NCBI GenBank assembly: GCA_024228935.1
Contig: JAAESX010000023.1
Location: 1-54,735 of the forward strand
Source of the DNA: Pseudomonadota bacterium
GTDB taxonomy: Bacteria > Myxococcota_A > UBA796 > CAJQPC01
DNA: 54,735 nt
Direction: 5' to 3'
In this document: positions 44,191 to 53,829 of the stretch, piece after piece
Layout of the letters: every line of letters begins with the position of its first letter
Numbering within the stretch: position 1 is the first letter of the stretch
Translations under genes and position numbers: made by a program
The notes under the pieces: model-generated
Database searches by the model: none
What the model was told of the DNA's origin: nothing
The model's input: only the letters and a program-made list of their open reading frames with translations

Positions 44191-47016
44191 ATGCTGTTCA
44201 CGCTGCTGAGCACGGCCTTTGCGGGGGACATCGAGCTCCTGCCGATGGGGCCGCTGATCGCCGATGGCGAGACCCCCGCGACGATCCAGCTCGCCGTCTC
44301 TGGAGCCATGCCGGGCGACAAGGTCAAGCTCAAGCCGTTCGAGGGCACCGCATCTGGCGGCGCCGTCACCGCGCCGGGCGTCGTGAGCTTCTCGTACCTG
44401 GCTCCCCGGCGCTACGACGCCGATGGCAGCAAGCTGCGGGTCATCGTGAAGGGCGACGGCGTCAGCGCCGACGAGACCGTCACCATCCCGGTCCTCCCCG
44501 AGCCCAAGTCCACGCTCGAGCTCTCGTTCGACCAGGACGGCTGGACCGTCGGCGACAAGGGCACCGTGACCGTCACGGTGAAGCACGCCGGCCAGCACCC
44601 CCTGCCGGACTCAGCTCGCACCCTGGACCTCGAGGCGACCAGTGGCCGCCTCGGAAAGCTGACCCAGGCCGACGACGGCTCGTGGACCACGACGTGGACG
44701 CCCCCGACCGGCGTCAAGGTGCCCACGAACGTCCTGTTCACCGCGACGGACCTCACGACCCCCGACGACGTCGTGGGCCTGGGCTTCTTCCCGCTCTTCG
44801 TCCAGAAGGAGCAGACCGTCAAGGCGAGCAAGGGCTCGCAGAACGTGCTCGTCATCGGACAGAACCAGTACGGCCCGGTGACCGCGGGCGACGACGACAC
44901 CGTGAAGGTGGACGCCCTGCTCGACCCGCGGATCACCGAGGGCATGCTCCAGTCGGTCGACGAGACCGGGTACCGCAGCGACACCCGCGTCGACCTCGAG
45001 CTGGGCTCGCCCCAGAGCATGGCGTTCGCTCCCCTGCCCGACTTCGTCCCGACGGGCCGCGACGTGCGTGTGCACGTGGCGCTTCTCGAGGCCAACGGCG
45101 AAGCGTGGAGCGGCGCCGCTCCCAAGCTCGACGGCAAGGACGCCGAGAGCCTGGGCAAGGGCTGGTACGCGTTCGACGTCACCACGCCCGCCGAGCCAGG
45201 GTCCTGGAAGCTCGCGGTCACCGCCGACGGTGACCTGTCCGCTGAGCGCAGCGTCAAGGTGCTGGACGCGGTCCCGAGCGTCTCGGTCTCGTCGGACCCC
45301 GCGGCGCTCACCAAGGGCGTCAACACGTTCGCCGTGACGGCCCACCTGAAGGACGCCGGGGGCACGGCGCTGATCAAGCGCTACCCGGTGTTCTCCCACG
45401 ACGGCGTCTCGCTGGTCGCCAAGGCGCGCGACAACGGCGACGGCACGTACACCGCCAAGTACAAGATGAGCACCTCGGGCGAGACCGGCTCAGTCTCGGT
45501 GCACGCCGGGCCGAAGGGCACAGGCCTGCCCGTCGCGCGGCTCGTCATGTGGCCGCTCGAGAGCTCGGTCGCCGCCGACGGCAGCTCGACCACGGCCATC
45601 GCCATCGTGGCCGAGGACGCGTACGGGATGCCCGTCCCGAACGTCGAGGTCTCGCTCACGACGCCCATCGGCGACGGCGCGATGGTCCCGACCGCCAAGA
45701 CCGACAAGTTCGGCTTCGCGTCGGTCAGCTACCGAGCGGGCAGCGCGGTCGGACCCGCGGGAGTCGTCGCAGACGCCAACGGCGTCATGGGCGCGACCAT
45801 CCTGTTCCAGCACCCCACCGACGGCTCGCCCGTCGGCGTCGAGGCCGCCGGCAGCGAGGCCGACCTGACGCGTGCGGCCTTCTGGCGGGCCGCGCGCCCG
45901 ACCATCCAGATCAATCGCATCGGCGCCGATGTCGGCCCGCCGGCGTTCGTCAACATCCAGACGACGCCGAACTACACGACCCCCGGCGCGGCCATCCTGG
46001 TCACGCTCCGCGTCACGGACTCCGCCTCGAAGGCCGTCCTCGACGCGAAGCCCCAGGTCACCGCCTCGATCGGCAAGGTCGGCGCCATCACCAACAACGG
46101 TGACGGCAGCTTCAACGTCCCGGTCCAGCTCCCCGCGGGCCAGGACGGCCCCATCACACTCAGCGTCCAGGCCGGTCCGGCGACGGGCAGCGTCGTGCTC
46201 CCCACGCTGGCGTCACTCGGTGGTGCTCCCCCGGCGACGGCCGACTCGGGCAACGGCTCGGGCGGAGACGACTTCTGGTCGCAGACCGGCGACGCCAGCA
46301 AGAAGGCAACCAAGGCGGTCTTCGGCAATGAGAAGGCTCGGAACAGCCGCGCACATCTCTACCTGTCGGTGGGCGGCTACAAATACATCGAGCAGCGCAA
46401 GCAGTCCGGCGACCTGCCCCGCATCCCGAGTGAGCTGGTCCTCACACGGGGACCGACGAACCCCGTCCCCGGCGGCGGGTTCAGCATCATGGGTCACCCC
46501 AAGGGCGGCATGGTCGGGTACGACGTCCGCCTGCGCTTCTCCGGCTACACCTCCATGGTCGAGAGCGAGCTGTTCTGGGACGGTCTGCCGCGCGGAATGG
46601 GCGCAGCCCGGGCCCAGTTCGAGCTGGCCGAGGGCCTGAACGCGTACGCGACGGCAGGCGTCAGCGTCTTCGACGTGCCGATCTACCGGTACACCGAGGA
46701 CCTGATGGGCATCGACCGGCTGAACAAGGCGGTCCCGGGCCTGCGGCTGGGTGGTGGAGCGACCTTCACGCGCCGCTACTTCCACATGCAGTTCGAGCTG
46801 GCGGAGTCCTTCGGCCCGCTGCCGAAGATGACCGAGACGGGCCTCCTCATCGAGGGGAACATCCCGCTCGGACCGGTCAGCCTCATCGTCTTCATCGAAG
46901 AGGACGTCGAGTTCCAGCACGCGCGGTACTGGGTCGGCACCGGCGACAGCCGCGACCAGGTCGGCATCAAGACCCGCGCCGCCACCACCCTGCTCGGGTG
47001 GGGCGTCGCGTTCTAG
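44191..47016 (+). CDS. Ig-like (Big_1/invasin-type) outer-membrane protein
   Basis: A 941-residue exported protein with signal MLFTLLSTAFAG; the start at 44191 is favoured over 44158 by GAGG and the signal peptide. Residues of about 15-690 comprise several immunoglobulin-like beta domains, one matching the bacterial Ig-like group 1 pattern (SSTTAIAIVAEDAYGMPVPN, then DKFGFASVSYRAG). The last 220 or so residues (RNSRAHLYLSVGGYKYIE onward) look like outer-membrane strands and end in Phe, a typical assembly signal. It may be a surface adhesin or envelope structural protein. Its stop is one base from the convergent UPF0182 stop. Confidence 0.72.
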   Translation: MLFTLLSTAFAGDIELLPMGPLIADGETPATIQLAVSGAMPGDKVKLKPFEGTASGGAVTAPGVVSFSYLAPRRYDADGSKLRVIVKGDGVSADETVTIPVLPEPKSTLELSFDQDGWTVGDKGTVTVTVKHAGQHPLPDSARTLDLEATSGRLGKLTQADDGSWTTTWTPPTGVKVPTNVLFTATDLTTPDDVVGLGFFPLFVQKEQTVKASKGSQNVLVIGQNQYGPVTAGDDDTVKVDALLDPRITEGMLQSVDETGYRSDTRVDLELGSPQSMAFAPLPDFVPTGRDVRVHVALLEANGEAWSGAAPKLDGKDAESLGKGWYAFDVTTPAEPGSWKLAVTADGDLSAERSVKVLDAVPSVSVSSDPAALTKGVNTFAVTAHLKDAGGTALIKRYPVFSHDGVSLVAKARDNGDGTYTAKYKMSTSGETGSVSVHAGPKGTGLPVARLVMWPLESSVAADGSSTTAIAIVAEDAYGMPVPNVEVSLTTPIGDGAMVPTAKTDKFGFASVSYRAGSAVGPAGVVADANGVMGATILFQHPTDGSPVGVEAAGSEADLTRAAFWRAARPTIQINRIGADVGPPAFVNIQTTPNYTTPGAAILVTLRVTDSASKAVLDAKPQVTASIGKVGAITNNGDGSFNVPVQLPAGQDGPITLSVQAGPATGSVVLPTLASLGGAPPATADSGNGSGGDDFWSQTGDASKKATKAVFGNEKARNSRAHLYLSVGGYKYIEQRKQSGDLPRIPSELVLTRGPTNPVPGGGFSIMGHPKGGMVGYDVRLRFSGYTSMVESELFWDGLPRGMGAARAQFELAEGLNAYATAGVSVFDVPIYRYTEDLMGIDRLNKAVPGLRLGGGATFTRRYFHMQFELAESFGPLPKMTETGLLIEGNIPLGPVSLIVFIEEDVEFQHARYWVGTGDSRDQVGIKTRAATTLLGWGVAF

Positions 47017-47017
47017 C

Positions 47018-49753
47018 TCACTCGGTGCCTTCGGCCGCCAGCTCTCCGAGCAGCAGGCCGAGCTCATCGATGGCCTGGCCGTACGCGGCCCAGTCACCGG
47101 CCCGCTGGGCGTCGATGGCGCGCTGATAGACGGCCTGCGCCTGCGCGGCCCCCTGAGGAGCGACCTGCGTCTCCGTGACCTCGCCCGTCTCCGGGTCGAC
47201 CGTCTCCACGATGTCCAGCGGGGCCACAGCGGCGTGCGCCGTGGCCGCGCCGAAGACCTTGGCCAGGGCCGCGTCCAGCGTCGGCTCCATCGCGATCTTG
47301 TCCTCGTAGCTGACGATGACGCGCTTGAGCTCGGGGAGCTGTCCGCTCGCCGCCTGCAGGTACAGGGGCTCGACGTAGAGGAGTGACCGCTCGACCGGGA
47401 CGACGAGCAGGTTCCCGCGCACGACGGACGAGCCGGCCTGCGACCAGAGCGTCATCGCCTGGCTGATCTCGGGGTCCTGATCGATGCGAGCCTCGATCTG
47501 GTTCGGGCCGAACACGAGCTTCTTCTTCGGGAACTGGTACAGCACCAGCCGACCGTAGTTCTCGGTGTCGCAGCGGGCCGCCAACCAGCTGATCATGTTG
47601 TCCTTTCCGGACGGAACGAAGGGCCGGAGCAGGATGAACTCGGCGTCCTCCTCGCCCGGCAGCTCCATGATCAGGTAGTAGCTCTCCATCCGCTGGGCCT
47701 GCCCACCGTAGAGCTCACGCGGGGCGTCCCACATGTCCTCGCGGTTGTAGAAGACCGTCGCGTTCTCCATGTGGTAGCTGCGGTACAGCTCGGCCTGGAC
47801 GTCGAACAGCCCCTCGGGGTAGCGGATGTGCCTCTGCAGCGACTCCGGCATCTCCGACAGCGGCTTGAGCGCACCCGGGAACACCTGCCCGTAGGCCTGG
47901 ATGAGCGGGTCGGTCTCGTCGGCCACGTACAGGTCGACCGTGCCGTCGTAGGCGTCCACGACGACCTTGACCGCGTTGCGGATGTAGTTGAAGTGCCCTT
48001 CTCGGACCGGCTCGCTGTACGGGTACCGGTCCGTCGTCGTGTACGCGTCCATCATCCAGACCAGACGGCCCTCGGAGATGACGATGTACGGGTCCTGGTC
48101 CAGCTTCAGGAAGGGCGCCACGTGGGTGACGCGGTCCTTCACGTTCCGCCGCAGCAGGATGCGCGAGTCGGCCGTCAGGTAGCTCGACAGCATGAAGTCG
48201 AGGTTGGCGTAGTAGAGCGCGAACAGGGCCTTCCTGGCGCCGCTCAGCTCGATCCCGGCTTGCCCGTCGTACGTCGTCGAGACGTTGGACTCGCCGTCGG
48301 GGTAGTCGAACTCCTCGACGCCGGTCCGCACGAAGACGTAGTCGTCCGTGAGCTCGCCGAAGTAGATGGCGGGGTTGTCGATCTCGACGCCCACCGACGA
48401 CGTCGGCGGGATGTCCTGGACCCAAAGCTCGGGCAGGCCCTCGGTCGTGACCTCGTTGACCGGGCTCATCGTCAGGCCGTAGCCGTGCGTGTAGCTGAAG
48501 TGGTCGTTGATCCAGCCGCGAGCGCCTGCCGTCAGGTTCTCGACGTTGAACTCGCGAGCCGAGAGCATGACCTGGCGCAGCTCGCCATCGATCTCGTAGC
48601 GGTCGATGTCGACGTCGTGGAAGTCGTAGTAGAGCCGGATCTCCTGGATCTGGGCGAACGTCTGCAGCAGCGGACGGTGGTCCCAGATGCGGATGTTGTC
48701 CACCGTCTCGGGGTGGGCCTGCAGCTCCTCCATCGTCAAGCCGGGCTCGGCCTCGAAGGGCTGCACCTCGATGCTGTCGAGCTGGTAGGCCTGCCGCGTC
48801 GAGGTGATGCTCTGCTCGAGATAGATGCGCTCCTTGTCGAGCTCGGACGGCTTCACGACGTAGTCGTGCATCAGCGTCGGCCAGGCCTTGGCGATGACGA
48901 ACGCGATGCCGTAGGTGGCGACCGCCAGGACGACGGGACGCGAGCTGGACCGTGCAGCCGCGAAGAGCAGCATGATGGCCACGACGACGGACACGCCGGT
49001 CATGACCAGCGCCGCGGGCATCGCGGCATGGATGTCCGCGTAGCTGGCGCCCCAGACGGCACCGCGGTGGGCGAACAGGAACTCGAAGCGGTCGAGGTAC
49101 CAGTCGGCGGCGACCGTCAGGAACCACGTGGACAGAAGGATCGCCAGGTGCCGAAGACCTCGCGAGGTCACCCTCCCCTTCGCCAGGACGACGTCCCGCA
49201 GCAGGTAGAAGCCGAGCATCGGCAGGAGCGTCAGCACCAGCAGCATCGCGAAGACGCTGCGCCCGAGCTCGAGCACCGGAAGCGTGAACACATAGAAGCC
49301 GATGTCCTGGCCGAACACCGGGTCGACCTCGTTGAACGGCACCGCGTGCAGCGAGGTGAGGATCTCGAGCCAGTGCGTCGAAATGCGTCCAGCCACGGCC
49401 AGCGAGGCGAAGACGGCCCAGCAGCCGACCGCCAGGCGGAAGGTCCGGCCCGTCTGGTCCGCCGTGAGGCCCTTGTCCGCGACGAGCTTCGCGAGCCGGC
49501 CGAAGTGGAGGTTGGCTTCGCGCGTGGCGAAGCCCAGGTTGCCGATCAGGAACAGCGTCGTGACCGCCGCACCGCCGGTCCACAGGCCGATTCGGCTGAA
49601 GACGCGGGCGTCGAAGACCTGGGGGTACCCGACGGCGCCGAACCAGGCGTGGTCGACGAAGACCTCGACCAGCGGGCGGTAGAGGACCCACGCCACGAAG
49701 AGGACCGTGGCCGCGAGCCAGATGCGCGACCGTGCTTTCTGGGAAGACTGCAT
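47018..49753 (-). CDS. UPF0182-family large membrane protein
   Basis: A 911-residue protein with about seven N-terminal membrane helices (residues of about 10-290) and a large extracytoplasmic domain. It matches the UPF0182/COG1615 family: DHAWFGAVGYPQVF near the start, VDPVFGQDIGFYVFTLPVL, INDHFSYTHGYGLTMSPVNE and DAYTTTDRYPYSEP. The acidic C-terminal tail has Ala/Glu-rich helices. The biochemical role of this family is unknown. The gene is divergent from the kelch lipoprotein across a 32-base gap. Confidence 0.92.
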   Translation of the reverse strand: MQSSQKARSRIWLAATVLFVAWVLYRPLVEVFVDHAWFGAVGYPQVFDARVFSRIGLWTGGAAVTTLFLIGNLGFATREANLHFGRLAKLVADKGLTADQTGRTFRLAVGCWAVFASLAVAGRISTHWLEILTSLHAVPFNEVDPVFGQDIGFYVFTLPVLELGRSVFAMLLVLTLLPMLGFYLLRDVVLAKGRVTSRGLRHLAILLSTWFLTVAADWYLDRFEFLFAHRGAVWGASYADIHAAMPAALVMTGVSVVVAIMLLFAAARSSSRPVVLAVATYGIAFVIAKAWPTLMHDYVVKPSELDKERIYLEQSITSTRQAYQLDSIEVQPFEAEPGLTMEELQAHPETVDNIRIWDHRPLLQTFAQIQEIRLYYDFHDVDIDRYEIDGELRQVMLSAREFNVENLTAGARGWINDHFSYTHGYGLTMSPVNEVTTEGLPELWVQDIPPTSSVGVEIDNPAIYFGELTDDYVFVRTGVEEFDYPDGESNVSTTYDGQAGIELSGARKALFALYYANLDFMLSSYLTADSRILLRRNVKDRVTHVAPFLKLDQDPYIVISEGRLVWMMDAYTTTDRYPYSEPVREGHFNYIRNAVKVVVDAYDGTVDLYVADETDPLIQAYGQVFPGALKPLSEMPESLQRHIRYPEGLFDVQAELYRSYHMENATVFYNREDMWDAPRELYGGQAQRMESYYLIMELPGEEDAEFILLRPFVPSGKDNMISWLAARCDTENYGRLVLYQFPKKKLVFGPNQIEARIDQDPEISQAMTLWSQAGSSVVRGNLLVVPVERSLLYVEPLYLQAASGQLPELKRVIVSYEDKIAMEPTLDAALAKVFGAATAHAAVAPLDIVETVDPETGEVTETQVAPQGAAQAQAVYQRAIDAQRAGDWAAYGQAIDELGLLLGELAAEGTE

Positions 49754-49785
49754 GTTCCTGGTCTATCGGGATAGAGCAGGACCCG

Positions 49786-50982
49786 ATGTGGTTTCTCCTG
49801 CTCGCATGCACCCCTGAAGAGCCCCCGGCGCCCGCCGAGCCGGTCGACGCCGAGCGCGCCGGTCACTGGAAGCGCCTGGACGAGCTCAGCTACGGTCACA
49901 AAGGCCAGACGACGACGCGGCTCCCGGGCGAGCAGTACGTCGTCTTCGGCGGCTACTCGGACAAGGCCGAGCGAATCGACGTCCCCGCGGGCCGGGTGCG
50001 CGAGATGTCCCCTGCCCCCGAGCCTCGGATGGGCCACGCGGCCGCCGCGGATGCGAGCGGACGCCTGGTCGTGGCCGGCGGCGAGGTGCTCGACCCGACC
50101 ACCGGGACGGGCGAGGCCAGCGCCTCGGTCACGCTCTGGGATGCGACCACCGACAGCTGGAGCGTCGGGCCTGCGATGGCCCAGGCGCGCACGGATCACA
50201 CGCTGAGCGCCCTGCCAGACGGACGGCTCATCGCCATCGGCGGACTGGACGCGACCGGCCAGGTCCTCGGCTCGACCGAGATCCTCGGCGAGGACGGCTG
50301 GATCGCCGGTCCCAGCCTGGCGGCCGCGCGGGCGGACCATCGCGTGGACACGGTCGGCGGAGCGCTGATCGTGACCGGCGGCGGTGTCGGCGAGGTCGAG
50401 CGCCTCGCGATGGACCAGTTCGAAGCGCTGGACGAGCTGGATCCGCCCCGCACGGGCCACAGCACCGTCGTGGTCGGCGACGAGCTGCTGGTCGTCGGCG
50501 GCGTGACACCGGACCTGACCGTGCTGTCCGACGTCGACCGACTCGTCGGCGGGGAGTGGGTCGAGCAGGCGCCGCTCTGGTTCGCGCGCGAGGCCCACGG
50601 AGCCGGAAGGGTCTCCGACGGCCGCGTCGTGGTCGTCGGCGGTCGCCCGGTCGCCGAGTCCCCCGACGTGCTGCCCATCCGGGACGTCGAGATCCTGGAG
50701 CTCGACGGCACCTGGACGCTCGCCAACCGCCAGGTCAGCGCCCGCTACGAGGCCAACACGGTCGAGCTCCTCGACGGCCGCGTCCTCGTCGTCGCCGGCA
50801 ACGCCCGCGGCAAGGTGATGCTGGACGCCTCGGTCTACAGCCCAGACGAGAAGCCTCCCCGCGCCAAGCAGCCCGAGGACACCGCGCCACCCGAGCCTCG
50901 AGAGCCCGACCCGATGGGCCCGCAGCCTGGCGAGCCAGCGCTGCACGAGGGCCCCCCCGGGCTTCCCATTCCCCCGGGTTAG
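49786..50982 (+). CDS. Kelch-repeat beta-propeller lipoprotein
   Basis: A 398-residue lipoprotein with the short signal MWFLLLAC (Cys8). The start at 49786 fits an AGGA motif and the lipobox; an earlier ATG at 49732 would lie inside the opposite gene's start. The body contains kelch units, for example PRMGHAAAADASGRLVVAGG, ARTDHTLSALPDGRLIAIGG and PRTGHSTVVVGDELLVVGG, forming a propeller, with a Pro-rich tail. Probably periplasmic or surface-exposed; its ligand is unknown. It shares four bases with the convergent ferredoxin stop. Confidence 0.85.
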   Translation: MWFLLLACTPEEPPAPAEPVDAERAGHWKRLDELSYGHKGQTTTRLPGEQYVVFGGYSDKAERIDVPAGRVREMSPAPEPRMGHAAAADASGRLVVAGGEVLDPTTGTGEASASVTLWDATTDSWSVGPAMAQARTDHTLSALPDGRLIAIGGLDATGQVLGSTEILGEDGWIAGPSLAAARADHRVDTVGGALIVTGGGVGEVERLAMDQFEALDELDPPRTGHSTVVVGDELLVVGGVTPDLTVLSDVDRLVGGEWVEQAPLWFAREAHGAGRVSDGRVVVVGGRPVAESPDVLPIRDVEILELDGTWTLANRQVSARYEANTVELLDGRVLVVAGNARGKVMLDASVYSPDEKPPRAKQPEDTAPPEPREPDPMGPQPGEPALHEGPPGLPIPPG

Positions 50983-51344
50983 TCCCCGGGCTCGCCGCCC
51001 CGGACCTCGGCCAGGGACCAGCTGTACGGCACGACCACGTCCAGGTCGCTCTCGACGCGAACGTGGCAGGCCAGCCGATGGTCCGCGCAGAGCCCGCTGG
51101 GGTTGGCCGCGAGCACTCGGGCCTCCATCGCGCCGGGCTCACCCGGGAGCTCGACCACGCAGTAGCCACACTGCGCGTCCACGCAGGCGTGCTGACCGGT
51201 CAGGCGGATGAGCCGCTCGCCGGCTGGCGTCCGGACCTCGCGCACCCGACCATCCGGCCCGGTGATGCGGACCCGATGGCTCGGCGTGTGGGGAGCGGCG
51301 GGGTCCCCGAAGAGACGCTTCTTCAGCCGCTCCCGGAAGCTCAA
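50979..51344 (-). CDS. [2Fe-2S] ferredoxin-like protein, second of pair
   Basis: A 121-residue ferredoxin-fold protein. A TTG start at 51344 overlaps the preceding stop (TTGA) behind GGGCGGGG; the longer frame would lie over the upstream gene. The basic N-terminus SFRERLKKRLFGD resembles that of its neighbour. Ligands are C-x4-C-x2-C in ACVDAQCGYC, and the fourth Cys is likely in RLACHV. It is probably an electron carrier, a diverged partner or duplicate of the upstream ferredoxin. Confidence 0.78.
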   Translation of the reverse strand: MSFRERLKKRLFGDPAAPHTPSHRVRITGPDGRVREVRTPAGERLIRLTGQHACVDAQCGYCVVELPGEPGAMEARVLAANPSGLCADHRLACHVRVESDLDVVVPYSWSLAEVRGGEPGD

Positions 51345-51793
51345 TCCCCGCCCTTGATGCTGTCCGGATCGAACAGCTCGGGGATCTTGATGACGGCGCC
51401 ACTGCCCCGGATCTTGGCGTGACAGCCCAGGCGGTGGTTGTCCTTCCGCGGCGGACCGGCCTCGCGCGGCCGACCCTCGTGCGGCGTCCCCGCGACGTGG
51501 TCGTCGATCGACCGACTCTCGAAGTCCTTCATCGCGGACAGCCCGCTCGCATCCAGCACCTCGACGCGACACAGCCCACAGCGCCCGTCGGGACAGGTGC
51601 CACCGGCGCGTCGGCCCGTCGAGATCGTGATGCCGTTGGCGTCGGCCGCCATGAGGAGCGAGTAGTGCTCCTCGACGTCCAGCACGGTCTTCGTGCCGTC
51701 GGGCAGCACAAAGGTGACGTTGCACGCCGTGTACTCGGGCTCGGCGCGGTCAAGCATGGCCCGAAGGCGCTTGCGGATTCCGAATCGGGACAC
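51341..51793 (-). CDS. [2Fe-2S] ferredoxin, first of pair
   Basis: A 150-residue protein with a basic amphipathic start (SRFGIRKRLRAMLDR) and a ferredoxin fold. Cluster ligands are TCPDGRCGLC (C-x4-C-x2-C) and the later GCHAK. There is an insertion of about 35 residues, rich in charged and Pro residues, between the third and fourth Cys. It is encoded 9 bases downstream of the LOG gene and is coupled to the second ferredoxin, so the three form one unit. Confidence 0.85.
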   Translation of the reverse strand: MSRFGIRKRLRAMLDRAEPEYTACNVTFVLPDGTKTVLDVEEHYSLLMAADANGITISTGRRAGGTCPDGRCGLCRVEVLDASGLSAMKDFESRSIDDHVAGTPHEGRPREAGPPRKDNHRLGCHAKIRGSGAVIKIPELFDPDSIKGGD

Positions 51794-51802
51794 GAGAGAC
51801 TC

Positions 51803-52603
51803 CTATTTGCTCAGGCCGGCGACCACGTGATCATAGGCGTCGTCGACGTCATCACTGATGTGGAAGAGGTCGAGGTCCTTCTCGGAGATCGTGCCGTACT
51901 CGATCATCGTGTCGAAGTTCAGGACCCGGGTCCAGTAGTCCTTGCCGTACAGGATGATGGGGATGTTCTTCTTGACCTTGCCGGTCTGACGGAGCGTCAG
52001 GAGCTCGGCGAACTCGTCGAGCGTGCCGAAGCCACCGGGCATCACGACCATCGCCTTGGCCAGGTACATGAACCAGTACTTCCGCGTGAAGAAGTAGTGG
52101 AAGACGAAGCCCAGGTCCTTGCTGACGTACTGGTTCAGCCGCTCCTCGAAGGGGAGCGAGATGCCGAGGCCGACGCTCCGGCCGCCATCGACATCTGCGG
52201 CGCCGCGGTTTCCGGCCTCCATGATGCCGGGGCCACCGCCCGTGCAGATGAGGTACTCGTGCCCGGCGGGCTTGGTCTGTCCCCACTGGGTGAGGCGGCG
52301 TGAGAGCACGCGGGTGTCGTCGTAGTAGCGGCTGTTCTTCAGCTTGCGCTTCGCCAGGTCGACCGCGTCGATGAGGTCCTGGCTCGTGGGGCTCTCAGCC
52401 AGGTCCTTCTCGGCCTGGGTCAGGCGCGTCTGGGCGACACCGCCCGGAAGGGTCCGGGCGGACCCGAAGACGACGATCGTGTTCCGGACGCGCTGGTCGC
52501 GGAACCGCTGGCGGGGCTCCTCGTACTCGCAGTTGATCCGAATCAGTCGGGCTGCGGGAGAGTTGAGGAATTCCAGGTTCTTGTAGGCCTTCTCGTGGCT
52601 CAT
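51803..52603 (-). CDS. LOG-family protein (TIGR00730), nucleotide phosphoribohydrolase-like
   Basis: A 266-residue Rossmann-fold protein of the LOG/lysine-decarboxylase-like family, members of which release bases from nucleoside 5'-monophosphates. It has VVFGSARTLPGG, TGGGPGIMEAGNRGA and the signature PGGFGTLDEF. An N-terminal extension of about 40 residues precedes the fold. The ribosome-binding site AGGAAG lies just before the ATG. The real substrate in bacteria is often unknown. Confidence 0.9.
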   Translation of the reverse strand: MSHEKAYKNLEFLNSPAARLIRINCEYEEPRQRFRDQRVRNTIVVFGSARTLPGGVAQTRLTQAEKDLAESPTSQDLIDAVDLAKRKLKNSRYYDDTRVLSRRLTQWGQTKPAGHEYLICTGGGPGIMEAGNRGAADVDGGRSVGLGISLPFEERLNQYVSKDLGFVFHYFFTRKYWFMYLAKAMVVMPGGFGTLDEFAELLTLRQTGKVKKNIPIILYGKDYWTRVLNFDTMIEYGTISEKDLDLFHISDDVDDAYDHVVAGLSK

Positions 52604-52735
52604 TTACTTCCTTTTCCGTGTTTCGAACCCAATCCGTAGCGCGGCGGTAGCGCTTTGTCGTCGGGGCGGGGTCCCAATGCGCGAACCCGACGAACGCGGG
52701 CTCGAGACAGGAAACGAGATTCCAGGAGACACGAC

Positions 52736-53272
52736 ATGAGAAAGGCACTTGCACTGACCACGCTGTTCCTCGCTGCAGCCCCCGGCTGCATCGTCTACGA
52801 GACCGACGGCTGGGACTGCGGAGAGGACTCCGAGTTCGAGTGCCGCGACGACTGGGGTCTCGAGGACACCGGCGCCGACGTCGACGAAGAGATCCCCGTC
52901 GAGCTGTCGTTCCACCCGAACCACGCCGAGCAGGGCGAGACGCTGGCCGCGGTCATCCGCCTGGACTCCGGCGAGCTCGACCTGACGGCCGTCAGCGACG
53001 TCTCCTTCTTCGGGGACGTCGTGATCGACGCCAGCGTCGCCGAGGCCGACCGGATCACCGTCATCATCACGATCCCCGAAGACGCCGAGCTGGGCAGTGT
53101 GGACCTGGTCCTCGAGCTCCAGGACGGCGGCGGCGAGGTCATCTCGGATGCCCTGGAGATCTTCCCGGCCGGCAGCGGCAACAGCGGCACGAGCGACTCG
53201 GGTTCCGGCACCGGCTCGGACGGCTCGGGCAGCGGCGACGGATCTGGCTCGGACGACGGAGACTGCGAGTGA
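52736..53272 (+). CDS. Small acidic lipoprotein
   Basis: A 178-residue lipoprotein; RKALALTTLFLAAAPGC ends in a lipobox with Cys18. The start at 52736 is supported by AGGAG. Residues of about 50-145 form a beta-sandwich with VELSFHPNHAEQGETLAAVI, typical of Ig-like or IPT/TIG domains. The tail is a Gly/Ser/Asp-rich low-complexity segment. It lies directly ahead of the sigma-factor gene and may belong to the same unit. An inverted repeat (52681-52703) lies in its leader. The function is unknown. Confidence 0.75.
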   Translation: MRKALALTTLFLAAAPGCIVYETDGWDCGEDSEFECRDDWGLEDTGADVDEEIPVELSFHPNHAEQGETLAAVIRLDSGELDLTAVSDVSFFGDVVIDASVAEADRITVIITIPEDAELGSVDLVLELQDGGGEVISDALEIFPAGSGNSGTSDSGSGTGSDGSGSGDGSGSDDGDCE

Positions 53273-53305
53273 CAAAGGTGACGGCGCTCGACAACGCTCA
53301 GGGAC

Positions 53306-53329
53306 GCGCTACCGCTTCGGTAGGAGCGC
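53306..53329 (+). promoter_or_regulatory. Hairpin covering the ribosome-binding site of the sigma gene
   Basis: CTACCG (53309-53314) pairs with CGGTAG (53318-53323) around a CTT loop, extended by GCG with CGC. The AGGAG at 53322-53326, the likely ribosome-binding site for the GTG at 53335, is partly buried in the stem. Confidence 0.5.
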
Positions 53330-53334
53330 GCCCT

Positions 53335-53829
53335 GTGGGAATCGACGTCGAAGCGTTGTACCGGCGCTACGGGGACATGGTCCTCGGGCGCTGCCGCTCC
53401 ATCCTGCGCTCGGATGCCGAAGCGCAGGACGCGTGCCAGGAAGTCTTCCTGAAGGTGCACCGCTACCGACACACGTTCCGAAACGAAGCGAAGCCGAGCA
53501 CGTACCTCTTCCGGGTCACGACCACCGTGTGCCTGAACCGGATTCGAAGCCGGGGCAGACGCAAGGAAGATCTGGTCGACGATCCGACCCCCGTCCCTGT
53601 CGTGGACGGGCACCTCAACCGCACAGACCTGCGTGAGGTCGTCTCGCTCCTGATGGACGAGGCCGATGAGAAAACGCAGCTGTGTGTCCTGCACCACGTC
53701 GTCGATGGCATGACGCACGCCGAGATCGGCAAGATGATGGGCCTCTCCGGGGCCGCCATCCGCAAGCGCATCGCGACCTTCAAGAAGAAGATCATGGCCA
53801 ATCCCCCGTCCTGGCTGGGTGATCTGTGA
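53335..53829 (+). CDS. ECF-type RNA polymerase sigma factor
   Basis: A 164-residue extracytoplasmic-function sigma factor. Region 2 is IDVEALYRRYGDMVLGRCRS with AQDACQEVFLKVH, and region 4 is CVLHHVVDGMTHAEIGKMMG followed by SGAAIRKRIATFKK. The GTG at 53335 is preferred because AGGAG lies eight bases upstream and relatives begin at this place; a GTG at 53269, overlapping the lipoprotein stop, would add 22 residues without similarity. It is coupled by GTGA to its probable anti-sigma factor. Confidence 0.88.
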   Translation: MGIDVEALYRRYGDMVLGRCRSILRSDAEAQDACQEVFLKVHRYRHTFRNEAKPSTYLFRVTTTVCLNRIRSRGRRKEDLVDDPTPVPVVDGHLNRTDLREVVSLLMDEADEKTQLCVLHHVVDGMTHAEIGKMMGLSGAAIRKRIATFKKKIMANPPSWLGDL

